Made by a program: the position numbers and the translations under genes. From Saprospiraceae bacterium (GTDB lineage: Bacteria; Bacteroidota; Bacteroidia; Chitinophagales; Saprospiraceae), in contig JAHDFB010000007.1 in the NCBI GenBank assembly GCA_020628475.1, positions 1 to 52,250 on the forward strand: a stretch of DNA of 52,250 bases, written 5' to 3'. The notes beneath the pieces are model-generated. The model was not told the origin of the DNA. It searched no databases and worked only from the letters and a program-made list of their open reading frames with translations. Positions 18,553 to 26,716 of the stretch are shown here, one piece after another (position 1 is the stretch's first letter; each line of letters starts with the position of its first letter).

Positions 18553-19011
18553 TTATTTATTCAGAAAGTCGCCCTGAAATGAATGGGGTAGTAATTGGTG
18601 GATACTATCGTAAATCCATACGTTGCGATCATGACCTACGAGATATATTTTGATAGGACTGGATTGTCTTTGTTGATATTCCATCAAAACTTGCCGACAA
18701 GCACCACAAGGAGGAGCAGGGATATCATCGGGCCCTAAAGGAGCTGAAGTACTGATGGCCATGGCTCGAAATTCTGCATCTGGACAGTGCATAGAAGCAT
18801 AAGAAAGCGCCACGCGTTCAGCACAGAGGCACAAGGGATAACTTGCATTTTCTTGGTTGGCGCCATGCAACAAGGTTCCGCTCGTTGTTAAAATGGATGC
18901 ACCTACATAGAACTTAGAATACGGAGCGTAGGCCAATTTTCTTGCTTCGATGGAAGATGAAACCAATGCTTGAATTTCTTCTGAAAGCGAGTCAAATTCT
19001 TGTACTTTCAT
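18553..19011 (-). CDS. cdd: Cytidine deaminase
   Basis: A 152-residue protein from the ATG at 19011; a longer frame to 19062 is less likely. It has the zinc-dependent deaminase signature: CAE (C63, catalytic E65) and PCGACRQ (C102, C105). It deaminates cytidine and deoxycytidine to uridine and deoxyuridine for pyrimidine salvage in the cytoplasm. Length and motifs fit the homotetrameric type. The flippase-like gene starts about 95 nt away on the other strand. Confidence 0.93.
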   Translation of the reverse strand: MKVQEFDSLSEEIQALVSSSIEARKLAYAPYSKFYVGASILTTSGTLLHGANQENASYPLCLCAERVALSYASMHCPDAEFRAMAISTSAPLGPDDIPAPPCGACRQVLMEYQQRQSSPIKIYLVGHDRNVWIYDSIHQLLPHSFQGDFLNK

Positions 19012-19106
19012 TGTTGCTATTTGTACGAAGATACTAAATATATTGATACCGCAAAATCCCATTAAAAGTAGGAGACAGCCCTCAAAATCGCCTATCTTTA
19101 CCCTTT

Positions 19107-20417
19107 ATGTTCAATACGAGTCGTTCAATCTTTCAAGACCCCATAAAAGCAAATCAGCTCGCTTCGCTTTTTCGCTATGGGATCAGTGTATTGATCAGCA
19201 TTCTTTTAGTACGATTTCATTGGACAAAGGATGCCGTTGGTGCTTTTGAATATCTTTTACTCTTTGCACTGACCTTTAGTTTCTTCTGGACCTATGCCTA
19301 TTCGAATGCCATACTTTCTAGATTGGCTAAAATGACAGAAACGGACCAAAATCAAAGCCTTCAACAAATTTTCTATCAATTGATAATGATCGGCATCGTC
19401 ATGGCAGGAATGGTTTGGGTGATAATGTCCAATACGAATGTTATCGATACAACATATTGGTCTACATCCATCTTTTGGATGGTGGCCTTGTATGTATTTG
19501 TACAAATAATCAATCCTCTACCAGAGACGATATTTATATTAAAAAAACAAGCAAAATCTATTCTCCTGTACCAGGCTTGTATATACGCCATACAATTCGG
19601 GATTATAGCAGTGGCGATACTCCAATCTTGGACCATACAACAGGTTTTTCAAGCCTATCTATTGTGGCAAGTGGCTCGATTAATATATTTGTTTTGGTTG
19701 GTAAAACCCCATCAAGCCATTCAATGGAGTCTACAGAAACGATGGTTTTTATATGCTGTTCCACTGGTTCTACATTTTATATTAGGAAGCGGTATGGACT
19801 ATTTAGATGGACACATTGTTTCTTGGTATTACGATGAAGAACAATTTTTATATTATCGTTATGGAGCCAGAGAACTACCATTTTCATTATTGTTACTCAA
19901 TGCGCTGGGAGTCTCAATGATTCCTATTTTATCAAAGAATATAACTGATATAACAGAACTTCGTTATCGTGTTCAACGATTGGGTCGATGGCTTTTTCCC
20001 GTTTCCATCGTATTTCTTTTTGTAGCACCTTTTCTGTTTCAATGGATATACGGAGAAGCCTTCATTCAATCTGCTGCTGTATTTAATATCTATATATTAA
20101 TAATTACGAGTAGAATTTTACTACCTCATGTGATCTTATACGCAAAGGAAGATAATCGAGCATTGATGTATTTTTCTGCCTTGGAACTAATCGTTAATCT
20201 CGTGTTGAGTCTTATATTGATTCAATATTGGTCTTATTATGGTGTCGCGATGGCAACGGTGATTGCTTTTCTATTCAATCGAATCCTAAGTATATGGTAT
20301 TGTAAAAAGAAGTTTGAAATCGGGCTCAATGCCTACCTTCCCGTTAAAGAATATGCTCTATTTACTATGTTGTTGCTAATTTCCTTTTTGCTAAGCTATC
20401 AATGGTTACTTTTATGA
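19107..20417 (+). CDS. Polysaccharide/oligosaccharide flippase-like membrane protein (Wzx/MATE-like)
   Basis: A 436-residue, very hydrophobic protein with about 12 likely membrane segments spread over its whole length. The N-terminal LASLFRYGISVLISILLVRF and the pattern of paired helices with a short loop resemble lipopolysaccharide O-unit or teichoic-acid flippases. Such proteins move undecaprenyl-linked glycans across the cytoplasmic membrane. No glycosyltransferase is directly adjacent; two lie about 8 kb upstream. The stop overlaps the prmC start as ATGA, so the two are translationally coupled despite unrelated roles. The start ATG at 19107 follows TATCTTTA, a near-match -7 element that would give a leaderless transcript; this is weak. 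Confidence 0.8.
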   Translation: MFNTSRSIFQDPIKANQLASLFRYGISVLISILLVRFHWTKDAVGAFEYLLLFALTFSFFWTYAYSNAILSRLAKMTETDQNQSLQQIFYQLIMIGIVMAGMVWVIMSNTNVIDTTYWSTSIFWMVALYVFVQIINPLPETIFILKKQAKSILLYQACIYAIQFGIIAVAILQSWTIQQVFQAYLLWQVARLIYLFWLVKPHQAIQWSLQKRWFLYAVPLVLHFILGSGMDYLDGHIVSWYYDEEQFLYYRYGARELPFSLLLLNALGVSMIPILSKNITDITELRYRVQRLGRWLFPVSIVFLFVAPFLFQWIYGEAFIQSAAVFNIYILIITSRILLPHVILYAKEDNRALMYFSALELIVNLVLSLILIQYWSYYGVAMATVIAFLFNRILSIWYCKKKFEIGLNAYLPVKEYALFTMLLLISFLLSYQWLLL

Positions 20418-21208
20418 CGATCAACGATTATTTACCTCAATTTCAAGCTTCCTTGGCTACTATGTATGATGATCGTGCCATTCAAACCATACTGGGCGAA
20501 TTGATACATTACAAGACCTTCGATACATACACGGTGGAAGAAGTTTTACAGCGCTTGCGCCAAAACGAACCCTATCAGTATATTGCCGGTAAAGCATATT
20601 TCTATGATTTTGAATTGGCAGTAAATGCCCATACTTTGATTCCTAGACCAGAAACGGAAGAATTGGTGCATTGGATTTTGGGAAATAACACCCAAAAAGA
20701 ACCTGTTATCCTTGATATTGGAACGGGCTCTGGATGTATCGCTCTTGCCTTAGCGAAACATATACCAGCAGCCAAGGTTTTTGCCATGGACGTCAGTGAA
20801 CAAGCTTTAGAAATCGTGCATATCAATGCCAAGAACTTAGAACTGTCCGTAGAATGTATACAAATGGATGTGTTAAGTTGTGAGAAATTACCTGCTAACT
20901 ATGATATCATCGTTAGCAACCCACCTTATATTCCAGAAAACGAAAAAAGCCTGATGCATGCCAATGTACTTCAATACGAACCACATACGGCATTATTTGT
21001 AGAAGATAATGAACCACTGATTTTTTATCAGAAAATTGCAATACTAGCATCGCAAGCTCTAAAGCCATCTGGAATGCTATACTTTGAATGCAATGAGTAC
21101 AATGCGAAAAGGGTACAGGAAGATTTAGAAGCGCGACAATTCAGTCAAATCGAACTCAAAAAAGATATGCAGGATAAGGATAGAATGATTAGAGCAAGAT
21201 ATCTATAA
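20414..21208 (+). CDS. prmC: Peptide chain release factor N5-glutamine methyltransferase
   Basis: A 264-residue protein from the ATG at 20414, chosen because it forms an ATGA overlap with the upstream stop; an ATG at 20402 is possible. An N-terminal helical domain is followed by a Rossmann methyltransferase domain with the SAM loop DIGTGSGCIALALA (about 101-114) and the catalytic NPPY (169-172). It methylates the glutamine of the GGQ motif in release factors RF1 and RF2 and so supports translation termination. Length and motifs are complete. It converges with the SUI1-like gene 4 nt away. Confidence 0.95.
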   Translation: MTINDYLPQFQASLATMYDDRAIQTILGELIHYKTFDTYTVEEVLQRLRQNEPYQYIAGKAYFYDFELAVNAHTLIPRPETEELVHWILGNNTQKEPVILDIGTGSGCIALALAKHIPAAKVFAMDVSEQALEIVHINAKNLELSVECIQMDVLSCEKLPANYDIIVSNPPYIPENEKSLMHANVLQYEPHTALFVEDNEPLIFYQKIAILASQALKPSGMLYFECNEYNAKRVQEDLEARQFSQIELKKDMQDKDRMIRARYL

Positions 21209-21212
21209 GACT

Positions 21213-21587
21213 TTAGCCACCTGCACGTTTGGTGTTCGAATAGCCTTCTTTTTTAAGTAAGTCTACGATTTTGTCAACATGATTTCCCTGAATGATAATT
21301 TCTCCATCCTTAGCAGTACCTCCGACACCACATTTTGACTTGAGCATTTTTGCCAAGACCGTCAATTCGTCTTCTTCCAATTCCAATCCAACCACGAGAC
21401 TGACTTCCTTGCCACCACGATTTTTTCGATCCCGTCGCACACGAACGACCATGTTAGATTTAGGCGTATCCGTCGATTCTTCTTCGTTAAACTCCAATCG
21501 CAAATCATTAAAAAAAGCATTGCCACTTTCACTTGTGGTAAATACCAAGGTATCTCGATTATTATTGGATTTATTTTTCTTGCCCAT
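21213..21587 (-). CDS. eIF1/SUI1-like (YciH family) translation factor
   Basis: A 124-residue basic protein. The C-terminal 80 residues match the SUI1 fold (VRVRRDRKNRGGKEVSLVVGLE, LKSKCGVGGTAKDGEIIIQG, VDKIVDLLKKEGY). Bacterial YciH proteins resemble eukaryotic initiation factor 1 and are thought to influence start-site fidelity on the small ribosomal subunit. Its first 17 nt overlap the 3' end of the serine-hydrolase-like gene on the same strand, suggesting coupled translation. The N-terminal 40 residues are poorly conserved in type and of unknown role. Confidence 0.9.
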   Translation of the reverse strand: MGKKNKSNNNRDTLVFTTSESGNAFFNDLRLEFNEEESTDTPKSNMVVRVRRDRKNRGGKEVSLVVGLELEEDELTVLAKMLKSKCGVGGTAKDGEIIIQGNHVDKIVDLLKKEGYSNTKRAGG

Positions 21588-22653
21588 ATGGCTTTCTTTT
21601 CCAGTTGTGATTAATCATTCTGAGTACCAGCAAAGATAAATCTTTTGTACCTATTTCAGAATTTGAAAGGGCAATGATACCCGTTTTGGTTTCGGGAACA
21701 AAATGGATAGCAGCGGTATGTCGATTAGACCGTCCGGAGTGGGTGTAGACCGTGTATTTTTTATTTTGCAAAACATAAAAACTTCTTGAAAAAAGCAGTT
21801 TGTTTCGGATATCCGTTTCTATATGATTGTCCAAACATAGTTGAGCAACTGGGTTGTTTTCATCTAGCCAAAATGACTGCGTAAACGCAATCAAATCAAT
21901 CATCTTAGCTTGCATCCCCTGGCTGTATTCGTGACTTCCATAATGAATAGCTGATTCTAAATTTCCCGCCTTCGATAAACCACTATAGGCATCGATATAT
22001 TTTTGATCACCCATGCTTAGAAAATCATTAGATTCCTGATGTTGCTGCACTATGAAATCCTGTAACAAGCTGGAAAACGATTGCCCGGTTCTTTTTTCTA
22101 TCCACAAGCTCAACAAGGCATAATTATGGTGAGAATATTGAAAGGATTTTTCGGATTTAATGGGATTCTGTTGTAGACAGGCTAAGAAATCATTTTCTTG
22201 AATCTTCCCATCGAAAGTCTTTCCCTCCAAACCGACCAGCACTTTTTTTATGCCAGATTGATGTTGAAGTAGTGCTTCAAAACTTATTTGGCCAAGCTTT
22301 TCTTCTTTCCATTCTGGAAAATCCTCCTCTAAGCGATCATCCCAAGAGAAAATGCCCTGTTCTATCATCGAACAGGCTACAGCACTTACAAATACTTTGG
22401 ATAGACCGCCTAAATCAAAAACATCATGGACTCCTAAGGCTCCTGAACCATCGGCACGATTGCCGTATTCAAGAATAAAAAAAGTGTCGACTTCGATGAT
22501 ACCTAAAAGCAATCCTGGCGTTTCTTCAGGATCAATATCAACGTCATGCGTTAAAATTTTGGCAATTTCCTTTCGGATATCTTGCTCAATGCTTTGGGCG
22601 TAAGCCCCAAAAGAAAACGATAAAAAACCAAGAAAAAGTAATAATCTGTGCAT
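21571..22653 (-). CDS. Beta-lactamase/serine-hydrolase-fold protein lacking key active-site residues
   Basis: A 360-residue protein with a signal peptide ending AYAQ. The order of segments matches class C beta-lactamase-like serine hydrolases: VFDLGGLSKVFVSAV (78-92), WDDRLEEDFPEW, LLQHQSGI, FQYSHHNYALL (171-181) and YTHSGRSNRHT near residue 315. The SxxK nucleophile position reads G83-L-S-K86, so the usual serine is a glycine, and YxN reads YSH (173-175). The HSG motif is kept. It looks like a pseudoenzyme, or one with an altered mechanism, exported to the periplasm or surface. It overlaps the SUI1-like gene by 17 nt. Confidence 0.82.
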   Translation of the reverse strand: MHRLLLFLGFLSFSFGAYAQSIEQDIRKEIAKILTHDVDIDPEETPGLLLGIIEVDTFFILEYGNRADGSGALGVHDVFDLGGLSKVFVSAVACSMIEQGIFSWDDRLEEDFPEWKEEKLGQISFEALLQHQSGIKKVLVGLEGKTFDGKIQENDFLACLQQNPIKSEKSFQYSHHNYALLSLWIEKRTGQSFSSLLQDFIVQQHQESNDFLSMGDQKYIDAYSGLSKAGNLESAIHYGSHEYSQGMQAKMIDLIAFTQSFWLDENNPVAQLCLDNHIETDIRNKLLFSRSFYVLQNKKYTVYTHSGRSNRHTAAIHFVPETKTGIIALSNSEIGTKDLSLLVLRMINHNWKRKPYGQEK

Positions 22654-22837
22654 GTAGTCTAGATTCTAATCAACTTACTAACCCCGATAAAGCTCGATTA
22701 ATTGCTCAAAAAATCACTTTTTATAAAATGTCAGCTGGCTAAACAATTGATGTGATTTATCCTTTTCTTAGAGGAAGAACTATTAATTTAGCTAGAAGGA
22801 TTTCAAAAGTCCGACCAATTCAACTGAAATCGTAGAA

Positions 22838-22845
22838 TACATTTG
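22838..22845 (+). promoter_or_regulatory. Candidate -7 element for the hydrolase-OsmC gene
   Basis: TACATTTG is an exact TAnnTTTG match, 17 nt before the start codon. The rest of the 209-nt gap upstream holds nothing I can support. Confidence 0.45.
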
Positions 22846-22862
22846 TTAGCAAAAAAAGAATT

Positions 22863-24080
22863 ATGCCATCTAAAAAAGTAAGTTTTACCAACGCCACTGG
22901 TTATAAATTATCGGCCAAATTGGAAGTGCCTATGAGACCTAAACCATTGGCGTACGCCATATTTGCGCATGTCTTTACAGGCAATAAAAATTTGATTGCC
23001 TCGAAGCACATTAGCCGCGCTTTAAATCAGGAAGGCTTTGCGGTATTGAGATTCGATTTTACGGGGCTAGGGGAGAGTGAAGGAGATTTTGCTGATACCA
23101 ATTTTACAAGCAATGTGGATGATCTCTTAGCAGCAGCCGATTATTTAGAAAAAAATTACGAGGCACCGAGCTTGATTGTTGGACATTCTCTCGGAGGTGC
23201 AGCCAGTATTTTTGCAGGTGCTAAGTTGGATTCCATACGAGCGATTGCCACGGTCGGGGCACCTTCTGATCCAGAACATGTAACGCATTTATTGAGTGAT
23301 AAGGTGGTGGAGATAGAAAGCGAAGGAAAGGCAATCATTAATCTGGCCGGACGTCAATTTACGATTAAAAAACAGTTTTTGGATGATTTGCGATCGCAAA
23401 AGATCGAGCAGGTATTGGCCAATATGAATAAATCAATTTTGGTATTGCATTCACCGCAAGACCGAGTGGTAGAAATAGAAAATGCTGCTAAGATATACCA
23501 TCGCGCGAAGCATCCGAAGTCCTTTGTTACTTTGAATGGAGCCAATCATATGTTGACAGATAAGAACGATGCATTTTATGCTGGAAACGTTATTGCAAGT
23601 TGGGCAACTCGATATATTGAAGTACCAAAAGATGAAAAATTAAGGACCGATAAACAGGTGGTGGCAAGATTAGGTGATGCAGGATTTACGACGGAGATAC
23701 AAGCCGGCGCGCATGGCTTGATTGCAGACGAATCCGAAGATCTTGGAGGAAATGATTTTGGCCCCTCTCCGTATCAACTGTTGACGGCGAGCTTGGGAGC
23801 ATGTACGACTATGACCTTGCAAATGTATGCGCGCCGCAAAAAGTGGGATCTGCAGGAAGTGAAAGTACATCTCAATTACTCCAAAGAGTATTACGAAGAT
23901 TGTATGACATGTGAGTCAGAAGGGGCTAAGTTGGATACATTTGAGCGAGTCATCGAATTAAAAGGCGATTTGGATGACAAGCAGAAAGCCCGATTGATGG
24001 AAATTGCGGATCGATGCCCGGTCCATAGGACCCTGTCTTCAGAAATTGTGATTACGACCAAATTGTATCAGGAGAATTAA
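22863..24080 (+). CDS. Bifunctional alpha/beta hydrolase - OsmC family fusion protein
   Basis: A 405-residue cytoplasmic-looking protein with two domains. Residues 1-250 are an alpha/beta hydrolase with nucleophile S109 in GHSLGG and likely acid and base D200 (SPQDRVVE) and H229 (GANHML). Residues about 262-405 are an OsmC-like domain with the two peroxidatic-type cysteines C314 (LGACTTM) and C385 (RCPVHRT). OsmC proteins reduce organic hydroperoxides with thiols. The fusion is a known architecture; a plausible reading is detoxification of peroxidised esters or lipids, with hydrolysis and reduction on one chain, but this is inference. Both active sites look intact. murI follows after about 54 nt. 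Confidence 0.9.
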   Translation: MPSKKVSFTNATGYKLSAKLEVPMRPKPLAYAIFAHVFTGNKNLIASKHISRALNQEGFAVLRFDFTGLGESEGDFADTNFTSNVDDLLAAADYLEKNYEAPSLIVGHSLGGAASIFAGAKLDSIRAIATVGAPSDPEHVTHLLSDKVVEIESEGKAIINLAGRQFTIKKQFLDDLRSQKIEQVLANMNKSILVLHSPQDRVVEIENAAKIYHRAKHPKSFVTLNGANHMLTDKNDAFYAGNVIASWATRYIEVPKDEKLRTDKQVVARLGDAGFTTEIQAGAHGLIADESEDLGGNDFGPSPYQLLTASLGACTTMTLQMYARRKKWDLQEVKVHLNYSKEYYEDCMTCESEGAKLDTFERVIELKGDLDDKQKARLMEIADRCPVHRTLSSEIVITTKLYQEN

Positions 24081-24134
24081 AAATATTGAATTAATAGCTG
24101 TTTTTTTGCGTTGTATAGACAAAGTAAGCGTAAC

Positions 24135-24923
24135 ATGCAATCTTCGGACACGATCGGATTTTTTGATTCGGGCCTTGGTGGGCTTTCGGTTTGGCAGGAA
24201 GTCAATAGACTCTTGCCTCAAGAGAGCACGATCTATCTAGCGGATAGTATCAATGCGCCTTACGGTGTCCGATCCAAGGAAGAGATTATCCAGTTATCCG
24301 TCAAAAACACGGAGTTTTTATTGGAACAAAATTGTAAAATGATCGTGGTGGCCTGTAATACGGCGACGACCAAGGCGATCAAATACCTGAGAGCGCATTA
24401 CGATATCCCATTTGTTGGTATCGAACCTGCGGTCAAGCCGGCCGCCTTGAATACGCAAACCAAATCCATTGGTGTCTTGGCAACGGAAGGAACCTTGGTG
24501 AGTGAGCTTTTTACAGAGACTTCACGCAAATTTGCCAGTGATATATTGACGATTTCTCAGAAGGGAACGGGGTTGGTTAAATTGATTGAAGATGGACTTA
24601 TCCATGCGCCAGAAACCAGAAAATTATTGGAGAATTTATTGGCACCGATGTTGGCTAAGAACATCGATTACTTGGTCTTGGGCTGTACGCATTATCCATT
24701 TTTGAAACATATATTGAAGGAACTACTGCCGCCAGATGTGGAGACGATAGATTCAGGGGAAGCGATTGCCAGACGAGTCGATTACATATTGACGCAATAT
24801 CAGTTAAAGTCAGCCTCTCCCTCGCCAAATTATCAATTTTATACCAATCGATCGGCAGCGATGATGGAGACCTTCATGCATGATTTTGAGATGCCTTACG
24901 CAGTAGAATATAAGTCTTTTTAG
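24135..24923 (+). CDS. murI: Glutamate racemase
   Basis: A 262-residue protein from the ATG at 24135; the frame extends back to a TTG at 24111. It begins with the family opening IGFFDSGLGGLSVWQE and has the two catalytic cysteines C74 (VVACNTATT) and C184 (VLGCTHYPF). It converts L-glutamate to D-glutamate in the cytoplasm for peptidoglycan stem peptides. It lies just downstream of the hydrolase-OsmC gene, same strand, and may share its transcript. The stop is followed at once by the GC-rich block before ffh. Confidence 0.95.
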   Translation: MQSSDTIGFFDSGLGGLSVWQEVNRLLPQESTIYLADSINAPYGVRSKEEIIQLSVKNTEFLLEQNCKMIVVACNTATTKAIKYLRAHYDIPFVGIEPAVKPAALNTQTKSIGVLATEGTLVSELFTETSRKFASDILTISQKGTGLVKLIEDGLIHAPETRKLLENLLAPMLAKNIDYLVLGCTHYPFLKHILKELLPPDVETIDSGEAIARRVDYILTQYQLKSASPSPNYQFYTNRSAAMMETFMHDFEMPYAVEYKSF

Positions 24924-25080
24924 CCCTTGGCTGTCCCGGCATTACGAGCCTTTGCGCTCTACATGCCGTCGCTATGTTTCGTAGCTCGCTGATGCTCGGC
25001 CGTCGTCCTATCGTCCTAGTCTGACGTCACTCGTTCCTCCTTCGTCACTACTGCACAGCGCTGACAGGTTGCGATCATGG
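24924..25080. repeat. GC-rich structured intergenic block (possible dispersed element or non-coding RNA)
   Basis: About 157 nt with roughly 58 percent G+C, far above the surrounding AT-rich sequence, with sharp edges at the murI stop and at an AT-rich stretch before ffh. It holds two neighbouring hairpins: CGGCAT/ATGCCG with an inner GAGC/GCTC stem (24937-24968), and GCTATG/CGTAGC with a 3-nt loop and one wobble pair (24971-24985). Short repeats such as TGACGTCA and GTCACT also occur. No long open frame was seen. It has no second copy in the window. The conserved core of SRP RNA was looked for and not found. Confidence 0.5.
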
Positions 25081-25166
25081 TTTTAATGTAATTAGATACT
25101 TCTTTTCTTTGATCGAATATTATTTGTACTCCACCGAAAATCAATCAGCGGTATACTTAATAAATG

Positions 25167-25174
25167 CTTATATT
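25167..25174 (+). promoter_or_regulatory. Candidate -7 element for ffh
   Basis: TATATTTG followed by C, an exact TAnnTTTG match, 35 nt before the ffh start. No canonical -33 element at the usual spacing. Confidence 0.5.
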
Positions 25175-25209
25175 TGCGAAATCTTAAAAAGAGATAAAAG
25201 CATAAAAAA

Positions 25210-26550
25210 ATGTTTGAAAATTTACAGGAAAGATTAGACGGAGCATTTAAGGTATTATCTGGAGATGCAAAAATTACAGAACTTAACATTGCCACTTCGA
25301 TCAAGGAGATCAGAAGAGCATTGGTAGCAGCGGATGTAAATTACAAAATAGCTAAAGAATTTACTGATAAGGTTAAAGATAAAGCACTCGGAGAATCCAA
25401 TCTACTGGCATCGGTAAAACCGGGCGAATTGATGGTGAAAATCGTCATGGATGAGATGGTGGAATTGATGGGTGGACAGGTAACCGGTATCAACATTAAG
25501 GCCAATCCTGGTATCGTTTTAGTAGCAGGACTACAGGGTAGCGGTAAGACGACTTTCAGTGGAAAACTAGCCAATTACCTGAAAAACAAGAAAAGTAAAA
25601 AGCCACTTTTGGTAGCCTGTGATGTTTATCGACCAGCAGCCATCAGTCAATTGAAAGTGTTGGCAGAACAAGTTGGAGTAAAAATATATACCGAAGAAGG
25701 CAGTAAAAATCCAGTAGAAATCGCTCAGAATTCGATTCAATATGCCAAAGAAAACAGCTGTGATGTAGTGATCATAGATACGGCGGGTCGATTGGCGATC
25801 GATGAAGAGATGATGACGGAGATTTCAGCCATTCAAAATGGGGTGCAACCGACGGAAACGCTGTTTGTCGTGGATTCTATGACAGGACAAGATGCGGTAA
25901 ATACAGCGAAAGCCTTCAATGATATCATCAATTATGATGGAGTTGTACTGACCAAATTAGATGGTGATACAAGAGGTGGAGCGGCACTTTCTGTAAAATA
26001 TACCGTTGGAAAGCCAATTAAGTTTGTGTCTACGGGAGAAACCATGGAAACCTTGGATGTATTCTATCCGGATCGTATGGCACAGCGTATCCTGGGTATG
26101 GGTGATATCGTCTCATTCGTCGAGCGTGCGCAGGAGCAGTTTGATGAGAAAGAGGCGAAGAAGTTGGAGAAAAAAATTCGTAAAAATAAGTTCGACTTCA
26201 ACGATTTCTTAAATCAAATAGCCCAAATCAAGAAAATGGGAGATTTGAAAAGTCTCATGGGGATGATTCCAGGAGTCGGTAAACAAATCAAAAATTTGGA
26301 CATCGATGACAAAGCCTTTGTAAAAGTGGAATCGATTATACACTCCATGACACCACAAGAGCGTAAATCTCCAGAATTGTTAAATATGAGCCGAAAGCGC
26401 CGTATTGCAAAGGGTTGTGGACACAATATTCACGAAATAAATATGTTCATCAAACAATTTGATGAAATGCGAAAAATGATGAAAATGATGTCCAATTCTA
26501 AGGGAATGGAAAAGATGATGCAGGGAATGAACAATCTTAGAAAACGATAA
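25210..26550 (+). CDS. ffh: Signal recognition particle protein Ffh (SRP54)
   Basis: A 446-residue GTPase. The N domain is residues about 1-90; the G domain has the P-loop GLQGSGKTT (107-115), DVYRPAAISQL, DTAGRL and TKLDGDTRGG. The C-terminal methionine-rich M domain (from about 325) ends MKMMSNSKGMEKMMQGMNNL and binds SRP RNA and signal sequences. It targets nascent membrane and secretory proteins to the Sec translocon with FtsY. Length and motifs are complete. It stands alone, preceded by the GC-rich block and followed by an imperfect hairpin. Confidence 0.97.
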   Translation: MFENLQERLDGAFKVLSGDAKITELNIATSIKEIRRALVAADVNYKIAKEFTDKVKDKALGESNLLASVKPGELMVKIVMDEMVELMGGQVTGINIKANPGIVLVAGLQGSGKTTFSGKLANYLKNKKSKKPLLVACDVYRPAAISQLKVLAEQVGVKIYTEEGSKNPVEIAQNSIQYAKENSCDVVIIDTAGRLAIDEEMMTEISAIQNGVQPTETLFVVDSMTGQDAVNTAKAFNDIINYDGVVLTKLDGDTRGGAALSVKYTVGKPIKFVSTGETMETLDVFYPDRMAQRILGMGDIVSFVERAQEQFDEKEAKKLEKKIRKNKFDFNDFLNQIAQIKKMGDLKSLMGMIPGVGKQIKNLDIDDKAFVKVESIIHSMTPQERKSPELLNMSRKRRIAKGCGHNIHEINMFIKQFDEMRKMMKMMSNSKGMEKMMQGMNNLRKR

Positions 26551-26571
26551 ACTTTTTTCTTAGAAATTCTG

Positions 26572-26593
26572 CATTTTGACCTAGGGTCAAATG
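26572..26593 (+). terminator. Weak hairpin after ffh
   Basis: Arms CATTTTGACC and GGTCAAATG pair with one bulged base around a TAG loop. No T run follows, so it is a poor intrinsic terminator. It could equally be an operator-like palindrome. Confidence 0.3.
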
Positions 26594-26716
26594 AATTCTA
26601 TTTCGCGTATTGTACATTTCAGTATTTTATTTGCTATTGTCGTAAAAAAGCACCGCATTCATTTTACAATGTCTGTGAAATGACTTATTTTAGGCTCTTA
26701 AATAAAACAGCCTATT

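Noticed and set aside
24924..25080. Possible SRP (4.5S) RNA gene just upstream of ffh
   Set aside because: Neither strand contains the conserved GGAAG-CAGC type core of SRP RNA; the hairpins present do not match its fold.
26572..26593. Strong terminator after ffh
   Set aside because: The hairpin has a bulge and no T run follows, so it is listed only as weak.
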